NCBI GenBank assembly: GCA_000181795.3
Contig: CM012953.1
Span: 1,434,010 to 1,481,926 of the forward strand
Direction: 5' to 3'
From: Trichinella spiralis
Lineage: Eukaryota > Nematoda > Enoplea > Trichinellida > Trichinellidae
Length of the DNA: 47,917 nucleotides
Shown here: positions 24,593 to 37,260 of the stretch, one piece after another
How the letters are laid out: every line of letters begins with the position of its first letter
Position numbering within the stretch: position 1 is the first letter of the stretch
The notes under the pieces: model-generated
The model's input: only the letters and a program-made list of their open reading frames with translations
What the model was told of the DNA's origin: nothing
The model's database searches: none
Position numbers and translations under genes: made by a program

Positions 24593-26399
24593 ATACTTTA
24601 AGATTTTTCTGTGTATATGTACATTTTTATGTAAATATTTTGTAGGAAAGCAGTTGGACAGTAGTGGCACGTTGTCAGATTGTAGCATTTAAGTGAACTG
24701 TACGGTGAATTTAGTCAGTTACGGTGATTATATTTTTTTACATGTAAATGAATATAAAAGTTCTGATTTCTAGTGAATTTTCTTTTATGTTGTTTCTTTG
24801 TTTTTCGCATATGTTCTCTGTTGAAAATTAATTAGTCGAAATTTAATAAACAGTTATGCAGTTTTTGCTTCTTGATTTCGAAATATTTTCAAAAAACGGA
24901 AAGTTTAATTTTGTAAATTGCTATGTTTCCAATGATTTCAGTATGTATGTGTTGAATGTGAGGATGAAATTTTAATAATTGCATATCGCGACATGCAAAT
25001 TAGCGATTTCATTGTCTATTTTTTGGCTGACTTGTGGATCATTGACAATCAGTAGAAAACCTTGTTTCATGTCAGCACAATAGTCTTATTGACTGTAATG
25101 AAGTAAAGGAAGCACCCTTAACCTACAAGCAAATTTAAGTAATGAGCAAATTTATAAGCACCGATGTAGTAATTTTTCATTTTCTTTTTCAAACTTTTAA
25201 TTGCTAGATGAACCAAACCAAGGAAGTGCTACTTTAATTCTGCTTAATCGCAGGAATGAAGTTTTTGCCACATTGGATGTTGCTTAATTTTTTTTGACTT
25301 TAAAAACTTTTTAATGAAAGTTTTCTTATCACATGTTATAGCAACACTGATATATACGCATGTACATGTACATATATATTATTGCCAATTTATCGGACAA
25401 CTGTTGCAATGTTGAATTCATGAAAAGAAAGTTGCGCTCATATTTTGTCAGGTTGCAACAAAATAATTATCATGTCGAATATCAAGGAAGAAAAACTTTT
25501 CATTTGACGATTTATGCTAAATTCAAACATATTTTCGAAATATATAACACTGAAATAGTGAAATCATTCAAAAAAATCATTGAATAGGTTCTCAAAATTT
25601 ATGTTGCAGTAATATATTTAAACGAAGTCAATATAAAAATTAATATACATCAAAATTATAAGTGATAAAGCGTTAAGAAACTTCGGATTAAAGACGGAAA
25701 TACTGCAATGACCATAAGCAAACTAGTTAAGACAGGACGAGCAACATGAACGTGGTATGTTGTGGTGGTAAAGAAGGTTCAGGAATGAAGAACAGATCTT
25801 TCCAGTTCTCAGACCTTTGAATAATGCTTATGTCTAAGCGGCCTCATCTTTGTTTAGCACTATCATATAGGTAGAGCCACTTTTCAATTATAATTATCGC
25901 AATAATATGCCATATTTCAAAATATAAAGCTTGTTGAAAAACTAAAGAGACAGTTATTAGAATATTCAGTTGAAAATTTTCATACTTAAAAACGTCATTC
26001 CTATTAAATAGTAAGATAAGGTAATAATCCAAGAAATTAACGAAAAATATTTTTAGATAATTTTAAAATTTTATGCGGTGCGTAATAATTTTCATCGAGA
26101 TAATGAAAAGAACGAAAGATGAATTGCCATTGCAAACCAAAATGCAGAAACCATAAATTTCATTCCTGTTTTACAATTAGCCGACAAAAGAAAACAATAA
26201 TGAAAAAATGCACTTCTATCCTACTAATAAACATTCTGTAAAATATTCTCATGATTTCTAAATAGCATGCAATATACCTGTAAATGTAGCATTCTACACA
26301 AACAGATAAATATTGATTGAATGAAATAAAATGTAAAGGATTTCGGTTTAATTTATAAAATGCAAATAAATCTGGCATATCAATTCGTGGATATTTTCA
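24593..26399. other. Polyubiquitin 3' flank and intergenic DNA, copy 2
   Basis: Aligns with 988-2801. It holds the same decayed half ubiquitin unit (24645-24691), AATAAA at 24845-24850 and otherwise AT-rich DNA. The small frames 25360-25587, 25844-26032 and 26160-26378 are not called as genes. Confidence 0.6.
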
Positions 26400-28273
26400 C
26401 TACGGGCAGTTTTCAACTTGAGCAGCAATGTCATTAAATCTGGCGAAAATATCTGCTTGATCAATACAAACTGCCATCGCAGATTGGACAGTTTGGTTTT
26501 TCTAAATTAAAGATAAATTGTCATTTCAGTTATTAAAAATATTTTTAAATGTAGTTACAGCATATGGCCTATCAATGAGGCAGAATATATTTCCAGGATC
26601 AGAAACAGCCCAGTTTGTCAAATCAGCATCAAGATTAGTGTTGTGATCACTAATTGGAGCAGGGCTTTTGATTAAACGAATATTTCTTTCCACCACTCTA
26701 CAGTCTCCTTTGAGTTTATTGTCTCTTCTTGACCACACTTTTATCGTTTTTTTAAGAGCTTTTACGATCACTCTCCTGTATATTTCTAAAAATTTAATTT
26801 TATTTGTTCTGAAGTGGAATAATTTACTTGCTACATATTTCACATTGATAAAACAAATGTAAAATATCATGACATATTTCTTAATATTTTAAAGTGTGAA
26901 ATGACAGAATTTTATTTTCAAGCTTCACTGAATGCGAAGGCGCATTGTCAGTATTACAGAAATTTGAAAAATCATTTAATTTGCACATTTGATAAATCAA
27001 TCATCATATATTCATAGTAAATATAATATTTTATTAATATATATGCATTTATTAATTTGTGAATTTCAGTTTATATCATTCAAATATTTTGGTTTTTCAA
27101 ATTTGTACCTTCTTTTTTGAATATACATTTTCATTCATAATTACATAAAGTATTAAAAATAAATTTTTCATAGTGTTGTTCGCCACTACTTACCGTATCT
27201 AGATGTTGCTGACTTGCTGTAAACGTTTACAGTTACCGCAGCTTGTGCTGCTGTTTTAATCGATTGCCTTGACAAATATGGAGGAACTGTTGGAAACTGT
27301 CCATTTGATAATTTTTTGAAATATTGCATTCCTACGGTTTCAGTTTCAGGAATATCATTATAATGTACTAAAGGCTCGGCACGAAGCAATGATGCAGCTA
27401 AACAAAAAGTAGCATCAGATACATACAAATTCAATGTATCAGTACAATCTTGTTCCTCTATTTAAGGTGCCGTTAACTAAATCTTTCATTTATATTGCAT
27501 ATGATAATGGTCCATTAAGTGATTGCATTTGAAAATTATAATTACACTCTTGGAATAAGGTGCTAATTTTGTGTGGAGTTTAGATGAATGTTTTATAAAT
27601 ATGAATGAAAATATGAGTATTAACAATTTGAATGAAAGTCAATCAAACCTATGGCATTTATTTGGCTTTCTGAAATGGTCAAACAAATTAATAAATGTCC
27701 TTTAGCATTTTCAGCTACTGGCCAGCTGTATCCCGTTTTTGCAGCTGGAAATCCAGGTACAGTATGAACAATCCATGAAGCGGCATCAGTATTAAGAGTT
27801 GTTCGTACAATTATCACTCCTTGAAATGGATGGACAATTTGATATTGAAATCCTTAAGACTGATTTCCATACCTTTGCTATTAGACTTTGTTTTTACGTT
27901 GGGCATGCCTGGTGGAACATTGTTGTATGCAAGAAATTTTATGTCATTGTTATTCCCTACAACATGTTCTAGTGTAACTCCAAACGATTGTCCATTTTGT
28001 TGTGTAAGGTCCGCGTTTCCATTCACCCATGCACCGGCGCTGTTTGAGACGATAATTTTGCCTCTGATTTGTCCTGGAGCTTTGTATAATATTGCCCTGA
28101 AAGCACCCTAATGTGATGGCAATTCAATAATGCTGTAATTTCTTTTTCAAATGGATCATTGTAACTGACCAGTCTACTTCAGCATTGCCATCATTAGCTC
28201 GGCATTTAGGATTTTGTGATTGTGAGAAAAGTATTAAAATAAAATGTACAAGCAGCTGAAGGTGGTTTTGCAT
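26400..28273 (-). CDS. DNase II-like secreted protein, gene A2
   Basis: Exons 28170-28273, 27873-28096, 27649-27819, 27194-27397, 26559-26830 and 26400-26501; 358 residues. Signal peptide MQNHLQLLVHFILILFS, one change from A1. Flanks and exon 1 match A1, but the middle of exon 2 (QIRGKIIVSNSAG, VNGNADLTQ) resembles the C genes, whereas A1 has QTSGKIIV and GAVVLTTRAG closer to B. Exon 4 ends KTAAQAAVTV as in C1 and C2. Exon 5 has SPAPISDHN, unique here. Catalytic HxK motifs are NSK and LTN; all six cysteines are kept. The gene is open through all exons with good splice sites, so no sign of decay despite lost catalysis. Confidence 0.9.
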
Positions 28274-29466
28274 CTTCTCTTGTGTCTCTGATTTATCTAA
28301 ACGGATTGAGATCATCTATGCAAACATTCTGCTATTTTTATTTATTCTTCCAAATGTTTGCAATCCCTATTTATTTATTTATTAAATTCGTTTTATTTGT
28401 TTAATGTAAATGGTCATTATTAGGAATGTTCCTTTTTAGAAGATTCTTGTTTTTAATAATTATCTCATTTATTTTTAGATAAATCACAAGATTAAGAATA
28501 TGGAGATTTACATGATTGCTAAACAATATAATAATGTTTGCTCTTTACCGTCAGTTTATGCTATCGATGATGAGGTAGATCATTGCATTTTTTCTCACTT
28601 TTCAGTAATTCCGTTTGCGCTAATCTTTCAATTTTTTTCATTTACAAATCAATGCATTTGTTTTGCGGCTGTTTGCAGTTGCAGTTTCAGTCTGTTGCAT
28701 AAACAATTGGGAAATTTAATTAATTAGAGATGCCAAACACTTGCATGTAAACATGTATGCTGAGCACGCCATTACTGCTGTTGATTGATATACAGTGGTG
28801 AGGAATCATCTGCATGCTGTTCTTCCTTTCACCACAACTTCTACTTTATTCCAATTTGTTTTTGTATCTTTCTGTAATATTTTATTTTTAAATTTTGTTA
28901 CTTATTTTAATATTTTAGGATGTATAATTGTTGATTAAAATATAAATTTAGTATTGATGGTGCATGTTCCAATAATGAATGAAAATATTATTTTTCATGT
29001 AATTAGTGCTTTACAACTGATCTGATCTGATCTGATTTATGAATCGTCGGAGATCTTTCTGTGAAGCAGAAAAAGAAAACAACATAGTTAATGAGCAAGA
29101 ATGTTTGTATTATTTTTGTTTATTGGTATTAATGATTTGTTTTATCAACAATGAGTTACGTAAAAGGTGCATTTTTTGTATCATCATTTTCTTGTCTTTC
29201 TTTTATTTGTTTTTTATTAATGAGACAAAAATTGCAAAATGTAGTACAAGACGTTGAGATTAATAGTATAAGAACAATCTGGAAAATTGAATTTTGAGAA
29301 AAAATTGATTATTTTATAAAGTTATTCATGAAAACAGATTTGTATTTGAAAACGCTGGTATAGATTCAAATGAATAATTTCAATTTTTTAATTGTAAAAA
29401 ATTGAAATAACTTTATATCAAGTTCTATTATATATTAGACTATAAACATTGAGAAGTTTTTGACGT
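28274..29466. other. Intergenic region, copy 2 of 4697-5889
   Basis: Matches copy 1 almost base for base, including the CTGAT x4 microsatellite (29017-29036) and the uncalled small frames 28500-28727 and 29039-29257. Confidence 0.5.
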
Positions 29467-30061
29467 TTAACCCTCGAATCACCAAGTGGAGTAAAAGTGA
29501 TCGCATTCCCATTGAAACTGAAATAATGTCGACGCTCTGAAATCGCTTGATTTTTTTCAACAGCTACCTTTTTACAATTTGTTATCATGAAAGATTTATG
29601 AATATTCTTTTCGAGTGACTGAACACTGAATAGTTGTCGTATAGACGACAGTTGCAAGCAGTAGAATAGTAAATTGCAGCACTTTACCGCTGGCTAATAC
29701 AACTGTAATTTTTCTGTTATATTTTAAGGCACTTATAAAGCAGGATGATGAATCCCAGAAATCTGGATATATGTATTAAGCAGTTAAATTTTGTTGGATG
29801 AAACCGATTGTTATGCCACTTTATCGCATTGGGAATGCAGGTTCAATTTATACTGTACCGTATGCATAGTTGAATTTCTTTTGTATGTTGCGTAATACTG
29901 TCATTACGCTTGATTGTTTTCAACGTTCAGTTCTTTCTGATATTTTGTGAAACATTTCTCATGAAGTTTTATCAAATTTAGCCATAAAAATGGAGGGACA
30001 AGAGTTACTCCTCCCCTTTTTCATACTTGGTGCCGAAATACCTTGGTAACTCAAGGGTTAA
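29467..30061. mobile_element. piggyBac-like MITE, copy 2
   Basis: TTAA at 29467-29470 and 30058-30061 flank the same 587-bp body with imperfect CCCT.GA.T.ACCAAG inverted ends. Because it has the same place and ends in both copies, it inserted before the large duplication. Confidence 0.7.
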
Positions 30062-30097
30062 AATTTTAAACTATGTATTAGAGTAGTTTTAACAATT

Positions 30098-30661
30098 TTG
30101 AATTTAAATAATTGGAAAAGAAAAAGAAAATTTAATAATATTTTGATGACTATGGTCGAAGTGGGAATCTATATTTTATACTTCTTGAAATTTGCAACAA
30201 CTGTTCAAGGAATTTTTTTTGATCTTTTTGATATCATCAGTGATAATAAAACATTTGTTGGGAAAGTTTTTAATAAAATTGAAGAAAAAACTGGACGAAA
30301 TCGTTGTGAAGCTGCAACTTTGTTAGCATCTGTGATTACTGTGCTTTTCTTATTCAGCAGAAGTGCGGAACTGCTGTGCAATTCGATCTGTTTTGCTTAT
30401 CCAGCGGTGAAAAGTTTGGAAAAAGTTAAATCAACTGAAAAAAATACTTCATATCAATGCTTATTATTCTATTGGATTATTTTCGGCTTGTTTGCAGTTG
30501 TTGATTTTTTTGCTTACTCCATTAGCTATATTAATACAGTATATTGGCTGCTCAAATGTGTTTTCTTTCTTTGGTTGTTCATGCCAAGCTGCAGTGGTGC
30601 TGCGGTGCTGCATGGAATAATTTTCCCACCAATCTCATCTCAACCGAACAACTGTCAGTGA
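30098..30661 (+). CDS. REEP5: REEP5/Yop1-like ER-shaping protein, copy 2
   Basis: 187 codons, uninterrupted, differing from the first copy by two residues seen by eye: VLFLF for VLLLF near residue 84 and FAVVDFF for FAIVDFF near 134. All family landmarks are kept (KTGRNR, CFAYPAVKSLEKV, YWLLKCVFFLWLF, GAAVLHGIIFPP). The same doubt about the start (30098 or the ATG at 30146) and about a possible spliced C-terminus applies. Conservative differences only, so both copies could be active if the duplication is real. Confidence 0.85.
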   Translation: MNLNNWKRKRKFNNILMTMVEVGIYILYFLKFATTVQGIFFDLFDIISDNKTFVGKVFNKIEEKTGRNRCEAATLLASVITVLFLFSRSAELLCNSICFAYPAVKSLEKVKSTEKNTSYQCLLFYWIIFGLFAVVDFFAYSISYINTVYWLLKCVFFLWLFMPSCSGAAVLHGIIFPPISSQPNNCQ

Positions 30662-31285
30662 AATATATCATCTACATTATTATTCACCTTTTACTGTATT
30701 GCTTGTTTGCTTCTTTGTATGCCATATTTTGTAACCTTTTTGCATATTTTATCAATTATTTTTATTTTTTATTATTTATTTGCTTTAACTATGTGCAGTG
30801 AACAGCGACTGAGGAGGCTGTTTGGAAATGAGATTTCTTCATTGTTAATGCTTTATTTTTACAAGTGCATTTCAATAAATGTATCAAGAAAATATGCGAG
30901 ATGAATTTTATTTTTTCAAAGTTTGCATTATCGAACTAACTGATTCAATAGCTATGTTACAGAAATTAAACTTTCATTTATGATAATATGCATTTCCCAA
31001 CTTCCTTACTATAATATCCCCAACTTCTTGTTCTAGTTATTTAACGTTGCAAAGCAATGTTTCCGAAAAGCATAGCAATACCGAAAAAATAACTTCATGG
31101 TATTCACTGGCAAAACTTCCTTACTGAAAAAAAGCAATGATAATAAAGCCAAACTTTCAAGTATAAATATTTGAAAACGACATCACGTTATCCATAAATA
31201 TTACATTTCTGTATATAAATTATATAAACATATTCTATTCCTCTCTCCCACACCTACCTATGATAATGTATTCAATCTGAATATA
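30662..31285. other. REEP 3' flank up to the assembly gap
   Basis: Aligns with copy 1 from 7085. From about 31180 to the gap, small deletions and substitutions against copy 1 rise sharply, which looks like falling read quality at a contig end rather than biology. Confidence 0.6.
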
Positions 31286-32104
31286 NNNNNNNNNNNNNNN
31301 NNNNNNNNNNNNNNNNNNNNNNNNNNNNNNNNNNNNNNNNNNNNNNNNNNNNNNNNNNNNNNNNNNNNNNNNNNNNNNNNNNNNNNNNNNNNNNNNNNNN
31401 NNNNNNNNNNNNNNNNNNNNNNNNNNNNNNNNNNNNNNNNNNNNNNNNNNNNNNNNNNNNNNNNNNNNNNNNNNNNNNNNNNNNNNNNNNNNNNNNNNNN
31501 NNNNNNNNNNNNNNNNNNNNNNNNNNNNNNNNNNNNNNNNNNNNNNNNNNNNNNNNNNNNNNNNNNNNNNNNNNNNNNNNNNNNNNNNNNNNNNNNNNNN
31601 NNNNNNNNNNNNNNNNNNNNNNNNNNNNNNNNNNNNNNNNNNNNNNNNNNNNNNNNNNNNNNNNNNNNNNNNNNNNNNNNNNNNNNNNNNNNNNNNNNNN
31701 NNNNNNNNNNNNNNNNNNNNNNNNNNNNNNNNNNNNNNNNNNNNNNNNNNNNNNNNNNNNNNNNNNNNNNNNNNNNNNNNNNNNNNNNNNNNNNNNNNNN
31801 NNNNNNNNNNNNNNNNNNNNNNNNNNNNNNNNNNNNNNNNNNNNNNNNNNNNNNNNNNNNNNNNNNNNNNNNNNNNNNNNNNNNNNNNNNNNNNNNNNNN
31901 NNNNNNNNNNNNNNNNNNNNNNNNNNNNNNNNNNNNNNNNNNNNNNNNNNNNNNNNNNNNNNNNNNNNNNNNNNNNNNNNNNNNNNNNNNNNNNNNNNNN
32001 NNNNNNNNNNNNNNNNNNNNNNNNNNNNNNNNNNNNNNNNNNNNNNNNNNNNNNNNNNNNNNNNNNNNNNNNNNNNNNNNNNNNNNNNNNNNNNNNNNNN
32101 NNNN
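31286..32104. other. Assembly gap (819 N)
   Basis: A run of N. The matching interval in copy 1 is 7716-7997, about 282 bp of gene-free DNA, so no gene need be missing. Confidence 0.99.
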
Positions 32105-32236
32105 TGAGATACTGTAAATTAAACAGCCATTAAATTCAAATTCAAATTAAATCGGCACATTATTATATCAAGCATTTCATTTTCAAAAATAAATAATTTA
32201 ACTGGTTTATTTCTTTAACCAACAAAGTGCATTAAT

Positions 32237-33511
32237 TCAATGTTTATGAAAAATACGCATGAAAAGCACCATTGCAAAGAAAATAAAAATCATCATAACA
32301 ACAGATACAGCAAACCACCAATCGCAATATTTGGAACTATGCTGTCGAAGTTCTTTACCTTTATCAGTAAGATTGGAAGAATTTTTATCTGTCAGTGTGC
32401 ATGCCTCCTTAATAGTCTAAAAATCATGAGTTATTAAATATTTGCAATAAAAAGAAATTAAATATTGAAATACGAAAAACAAAAAAAGGTAAACTGTACA
32501 AATTAAATTTAAAAACTGCTTTAAGCAAATGACAATTTAATTCTGTTAAACAGTGCTATAATGAGTTTCATTATTCTTCTATGATGAAAGAAAACTTCGT
32601 TTATAACTTCATTTTCAAATGAACAATAATAATAATAATGTAAAACATTCTACTCAAACATACAAGTCATAGCTGAATATAAATAAGCAAACAAACCATA
32701 TTATCTTTGCGGACTATATCTCCATAGGAAATAACGTTTTCCTTTAAATTCTTTGATAACTTTGATAATTGCTGAATAATTTTATCCTGAAGTTCATCTT
32801 CCAACATGCGATCAAATCCCTCATTTTCACAATATTCATCTAACAGAAAAAAAGTAAATTATTGATAATTTATTCCTTGTACAAAGTGGAATAAATAATT
32901 TACCATCGAGCTTAACGTTTAGCAATTGAGAACGTATTTTTCTTGCTTGGTTTTCCACTGATAAAACTTTCAATTCTTTCAAAGTAACGCGCTTATCTTC
33001 CAATGGGACAGTTCGTTTAATAGTTTTGGATGGAAAATCATCCCTGTCCGAAAGACCTTGAGTAATTAGCTTCTGCTTGTCAAGCTCATTTACTTCACCA
33101 ATTTTCATTAACTGCAGCAGAAATTGAACGTCACGCTCATATGCCATTACAACAGATTTATCAACAACTCTGAAATATTATCTGTTTAGAAGCGTAAAAA
33201 ATTACAAAAATCTTACTTTCCATATTCCAGGTAAAAATCAAAGAATAATTTTTCTGCAAATTTGACGTACTAAAATAAAATTACTCTTGTAATAATTCAC
33301 TAATCAATGAACATCAAATTTTTTAAAGTATACAACTGACAAACATCATTACATATATATATTTAAAAGTAATCATTCATGATTAAATATCTATATTAAT
33401 ACATACAGCCTTGAAATGACAAAAGTCCACATTTTTAATATCAGCTGCCATTTCCTTGCACCTCACCAAAAAGTTGCGCAGTCTCAACTCCGGCCGAGAC
33501 AAATGACTCAT
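32237..33511 (-). CDS. USE1: USE1, ER SNARE, copy 2
   Basis: Exons 33407-33511, 33217-33269, 32904-33169, 32697-32839 and 32237-32416, the same lengths as copy 1, 248 residues. All splice sites are intact. One amino acid change is seen by eye: Gly for Glu in CENEGFDRMLE, just before the SNARE helix. The membrane anchor and basic end are unchanged. The first intron is a few bases shorter because of a TATA-type simple stretch. Confidence 0.93.
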
Positions 33512-34816
33512 TTCAAATAAATTAAAATAAAAAGTAAATCAAAATCATGAAAAATGTGAGTATTTATTATCAAAAATCCGGATTGGTGACAGTTTGAATA
33601 ATATGAAAATCAAGTAATTGTATATTAAGTCAAACATACATGGTATCAGAAAGAGCTGTCTGTTAATAAATACTTTTAAAATAAGAGATATAATAATTTA
33701 TTTAAGAAATATAATCAAACTAAAGAAAAATAATATATAATGAACATCCAAGTTTTATGAAATAAACGAAGCAGCAATTTTTTGTTTTTGCTAGTTTTTA
33801 GTCAAAATTAAAAATATAATTTTATTGAAAAATAATATAACTTTACATCTATAATATGAAAAAATGTTTCCGTATCAAATAAAACTTTCAGAACTCATTT
33901 TAATTTTTGCATTTTCTCTGCAACAGAACTACAGTAGGCAATAGCAAATTTATTTACTGGAGTGATATATTTATTTTTTATAACCAATTTACAATATTTT
34001 TTGACAATAAAGATTTTTTTAATTACTACAATAAAATTTTATACTAAATACTATATTGTAAATTATATTACAATCTGATATTCAAGTTTTTCCCGCATAC
34101 ACGATGTGGCGGGTGATTTGAACTGAATGTTGCTCGTCTCGTTAAAGCAAGCTAATGCTCTTTGAACAATAACAAAACGAAATACTGAGTATGGAATCTT
34201 ATTTCAACGATGGAAGTCAATAGAGAATAGACAACAATGCAAGCAAATCGACAGTTCAGATAATAATACACAACTCTAACGTTCGTCGTAACTCTGCATA
34301 ACGCTGCTCAATAATTACCACACGTCTCGCTCAATAATCATTTTCCTGTCTGTTTTCCTCGCATTTACAGTGCTCAGAAAATTCAACACCACGGTCTCTG
34401 TTGGTCAAAAATTCATTTCTATTATTCTTCTGTCAACTGTCATGAATGTGACTGATTCGGCATCGCGGCACCAACTTATATATCACTTACACATGTTCCC
34501 GGTCAAATTTCAAGTTTAATGGATAAAAATGAAGCAAACAACGCTTGTTTACTCCATCAGAAACGATGTAAACATGACACATAGTGACAGTAACACGATT
34601 AGTTAAAAACAGAACGGAATTTCCATTCTAGAATAAAAGTTTTATTTCTAAAACAATCTTAGCAATTAAAATATGTCGTGCTTCGCAATGTGATTCTGAT
34701 TAAACGAAAAAATTTTAATTATTCAAAGTGATTTTAATAGGCAAATTATATTTTCCAGCGTGAACCGGTTGGGTAATTTTCTTTTGTATGCACCATAATC
34801 TAGCTTTGATTTAGAT
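33512..34816. other. Upstream DNA of USE1, copy 2
   Basis: Aligns with 9413-10716. It contains the same somewhat G+C-richer part at about 34090-34500. No gene recognised. Confidence 0.4.
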
Positions 34817-36870
34817 CATCGTTTCTCAAACGGGGTTCTGCAAAATATTGTCACAACTGCAAATTTTCTGACGATAATTCCAGGCATTTTGCACACTACT
34901 AACGATGTGCACGCAGGGTCAACGTATCTACTAATAATTTTCACCATTGTGAGCATTTGGTGGAAACTGATGTTTACCTGAGTTCTATTTGTTTTTACTG
35001 TAGCTTACAGTTTTTACTCGTTTTGTTGCTCTCTCTGTTTTTCTCTTATTTAATCGAACATTAATTGTTTATTTTGTTTTTAATGCCCCAAATGTGGGAG
35101 TTTTTGAATACGTTGCATCCAAGCAGTTCTGACTTGACTAGTGACAAGAAATCACAGTCATATGAAAGATAAAAGTGCTGCTTATTCTGAGAGGCTACTA
35201 GAATCTGAAAGTAAGCAGAGTTTATCATTTGTGAATATTTGAAACGTGACTGAAAAGGCTCAAGAAGCGAGTTATTTGATATTTGCGGAATTGATCACGC
35301 AGAAAAGAAAAAGTCACACAATTGCTGACAACCTAATAATGCCAGCATGCAAAATTATAGCAGGCAAAATGTTGGGACACGATGGAGCACGGAAAATTGA
35401 AAATATTCCACTTTCAAGCAGTACGATAAGTCGCTTAATTTAATTAATGAATAGCGACGTGTTAATAAAATGTCACATAACTGTGAAGGACTTATGTAAT
35501 CTACTAAGAAATAGCAGCTTTTCTTCTATTCAAGTTGATGAGTCAACAGATTTCACCAACAAATGTCACGCAATTGGTTTTTGTAAGATTTATCAACGAA
35601 TGTGAAATTCAAGAAATCTTTTTCTGTTGCAAGGAACTGCCTGAGATGAGCAAAAGAAAAGATGTATTTAATGTTTTGTCCTCACATCTGGAAACAAAAG
35701 ACTTTTCCTGGAAGAACTGTGTTGGCATCTGTACTGATGGTGCCTTGTCAATGGTTGGTTCCATGAGAGGTTTTGTGTCTCTGGTTAATTAAGAAAATCC
35801 TGACATTGTATCAACACACTATTTTCTTCATAGAGAGGTACTGATTTCAAAATCTCTTGAAGGTAAATTGAAAAAAGTTTTTGACGATGTTATAAAAATG
35901 ATCAACTTCATCAAACAAAGACCCGTTCACTCCAAAATGTTCAAAAAGCTATGTGAAAGCTTGGATAAAGAACACGTAAATTTCTTGCTGTATACAGAAA
36001 TTCAGTGGCTAAGCAGAGGAAGAGTTCTAAACAGGGTGTTTCAGCTCAATGAATTGCAGATATATTTTGAACAAAACGATAAGCCAAATTTTTCCAAGTG
36101 CTTTGAACATAAAAAATGGTTGCAGAGTCTCGCTTACTTAGCAGACATTTTTGGTCACACGAATCTATTGAATAAGAAACTGCAAGGTTCCAATGAAAAT
36201 ATATTGACTTCAAATGACAAGATTCTTCGATTCAAAAAAGAGTGAATCTTTGGAATGATCAGTGGCAGAAGGAAATGTTGAAATGTTTCAACTACTGTCG
36301 GGGGTGAAGAGTAGCGAGGGATATGAGAAAACTTCAAGCCTTACTTCAACCTATTTGGAAAATCTGCTGGTCAAACTAGAAGATTATTTTCCATCCCTTT
36401 CAATTGGAGAATATGACTGGGTGAGGGATCCATATTCTTAATCTTCTATTTACCCAAAAAATTTGATTTCAACAGAAGAGGATGAACTTTTGCTTTCCGT
36501 TTTCTTTTGATCTTCAAGTTCCAGACTGATTACTATACAAGTGAGCAGTTTTATATATTTGTGGAAAAATAAGCGATGAAAGCTAGCGTTAACAACAGCT
36601 GCCAGTTGACAATGCTATAGTTGATGCGCAAATAATCATCACTAATCAAAATCTAGTCTGAGTGAAACTTTTACAGTTCAGCGTCAATGTTGCTCCTCTT
36701 ACATTCTTGACAAAGCTGCTGTTGGTATTCCCGGACTGTATCCGTATTTGAGGATATTCTTTTAACAACGTCTGATGAAGAAAACCTAGCTCATATTCAG
36801 ATAAACAAACGCATTCGATGCTTCTGTCAGTTAAAGAAGAAGGCCATTTTTAACTGTTAATTAAATGAAT
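34817..36870 (+). mobile_element. Decayed hAT (ZBED5/SCAND3-type) DNA transposon, copy 2
   Basis: Same left end (CATCGTTTCTCAAACGGGG) and same insertion place as copy 1. Transposase pieces: 35246-35443, 35535-35792 (with NCVGICTDGALSMVGS) and 35868-36245, the last reading through MKKVFDDVIKMINFIKQ, VNFLLYTEIQWLSRGRVLNR and LQIYFEQ in one frame, whereas copy 1 is broken there. Copy 2 has its own later lesion, a TAA after FVSLVN at 35788-35792. Most breaks are shared, so the element was dead before the duplication. Confidence 0.8.
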
Positions 36871-37260
36871 TGAGAGAAAAGTGAACTCCACAGCAGAACA
36901 CCTGTAGTCACATATAAGTTGACACTAAAAATCAAGTGAAGAAAAAAGTACATGTTTTTCAATAAGCTAAAAATTAAAATGAAATTGTTAGAATCACTGC
37001 GAATTTAATAAAAGATTTTAATATATTTAAATCTTAATAAAAATATTTGATTATTTGTTAAAAATAATAATGTGCTAAATTAAATTACAAAGAAGTGCTG
37101 TTATAAACACATTACTATCAATGCCTGGTAAAAAATAAATAAACAGAACTTCATGAATAAATAAATTAAGAACAGATTTTAAACATTAATCAACTTCAAA
37201 TAAACAATATTTCCATGCATAATCATTGCGCATTTTGTTCATGCAATGACACAGAAAAAG
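36871..37260. other. Upstream DNA of gene B2
   Basis: Aligns with the B1 upstream region; AT-rich, no distinct promoter element visible. Confidence 0.4.
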
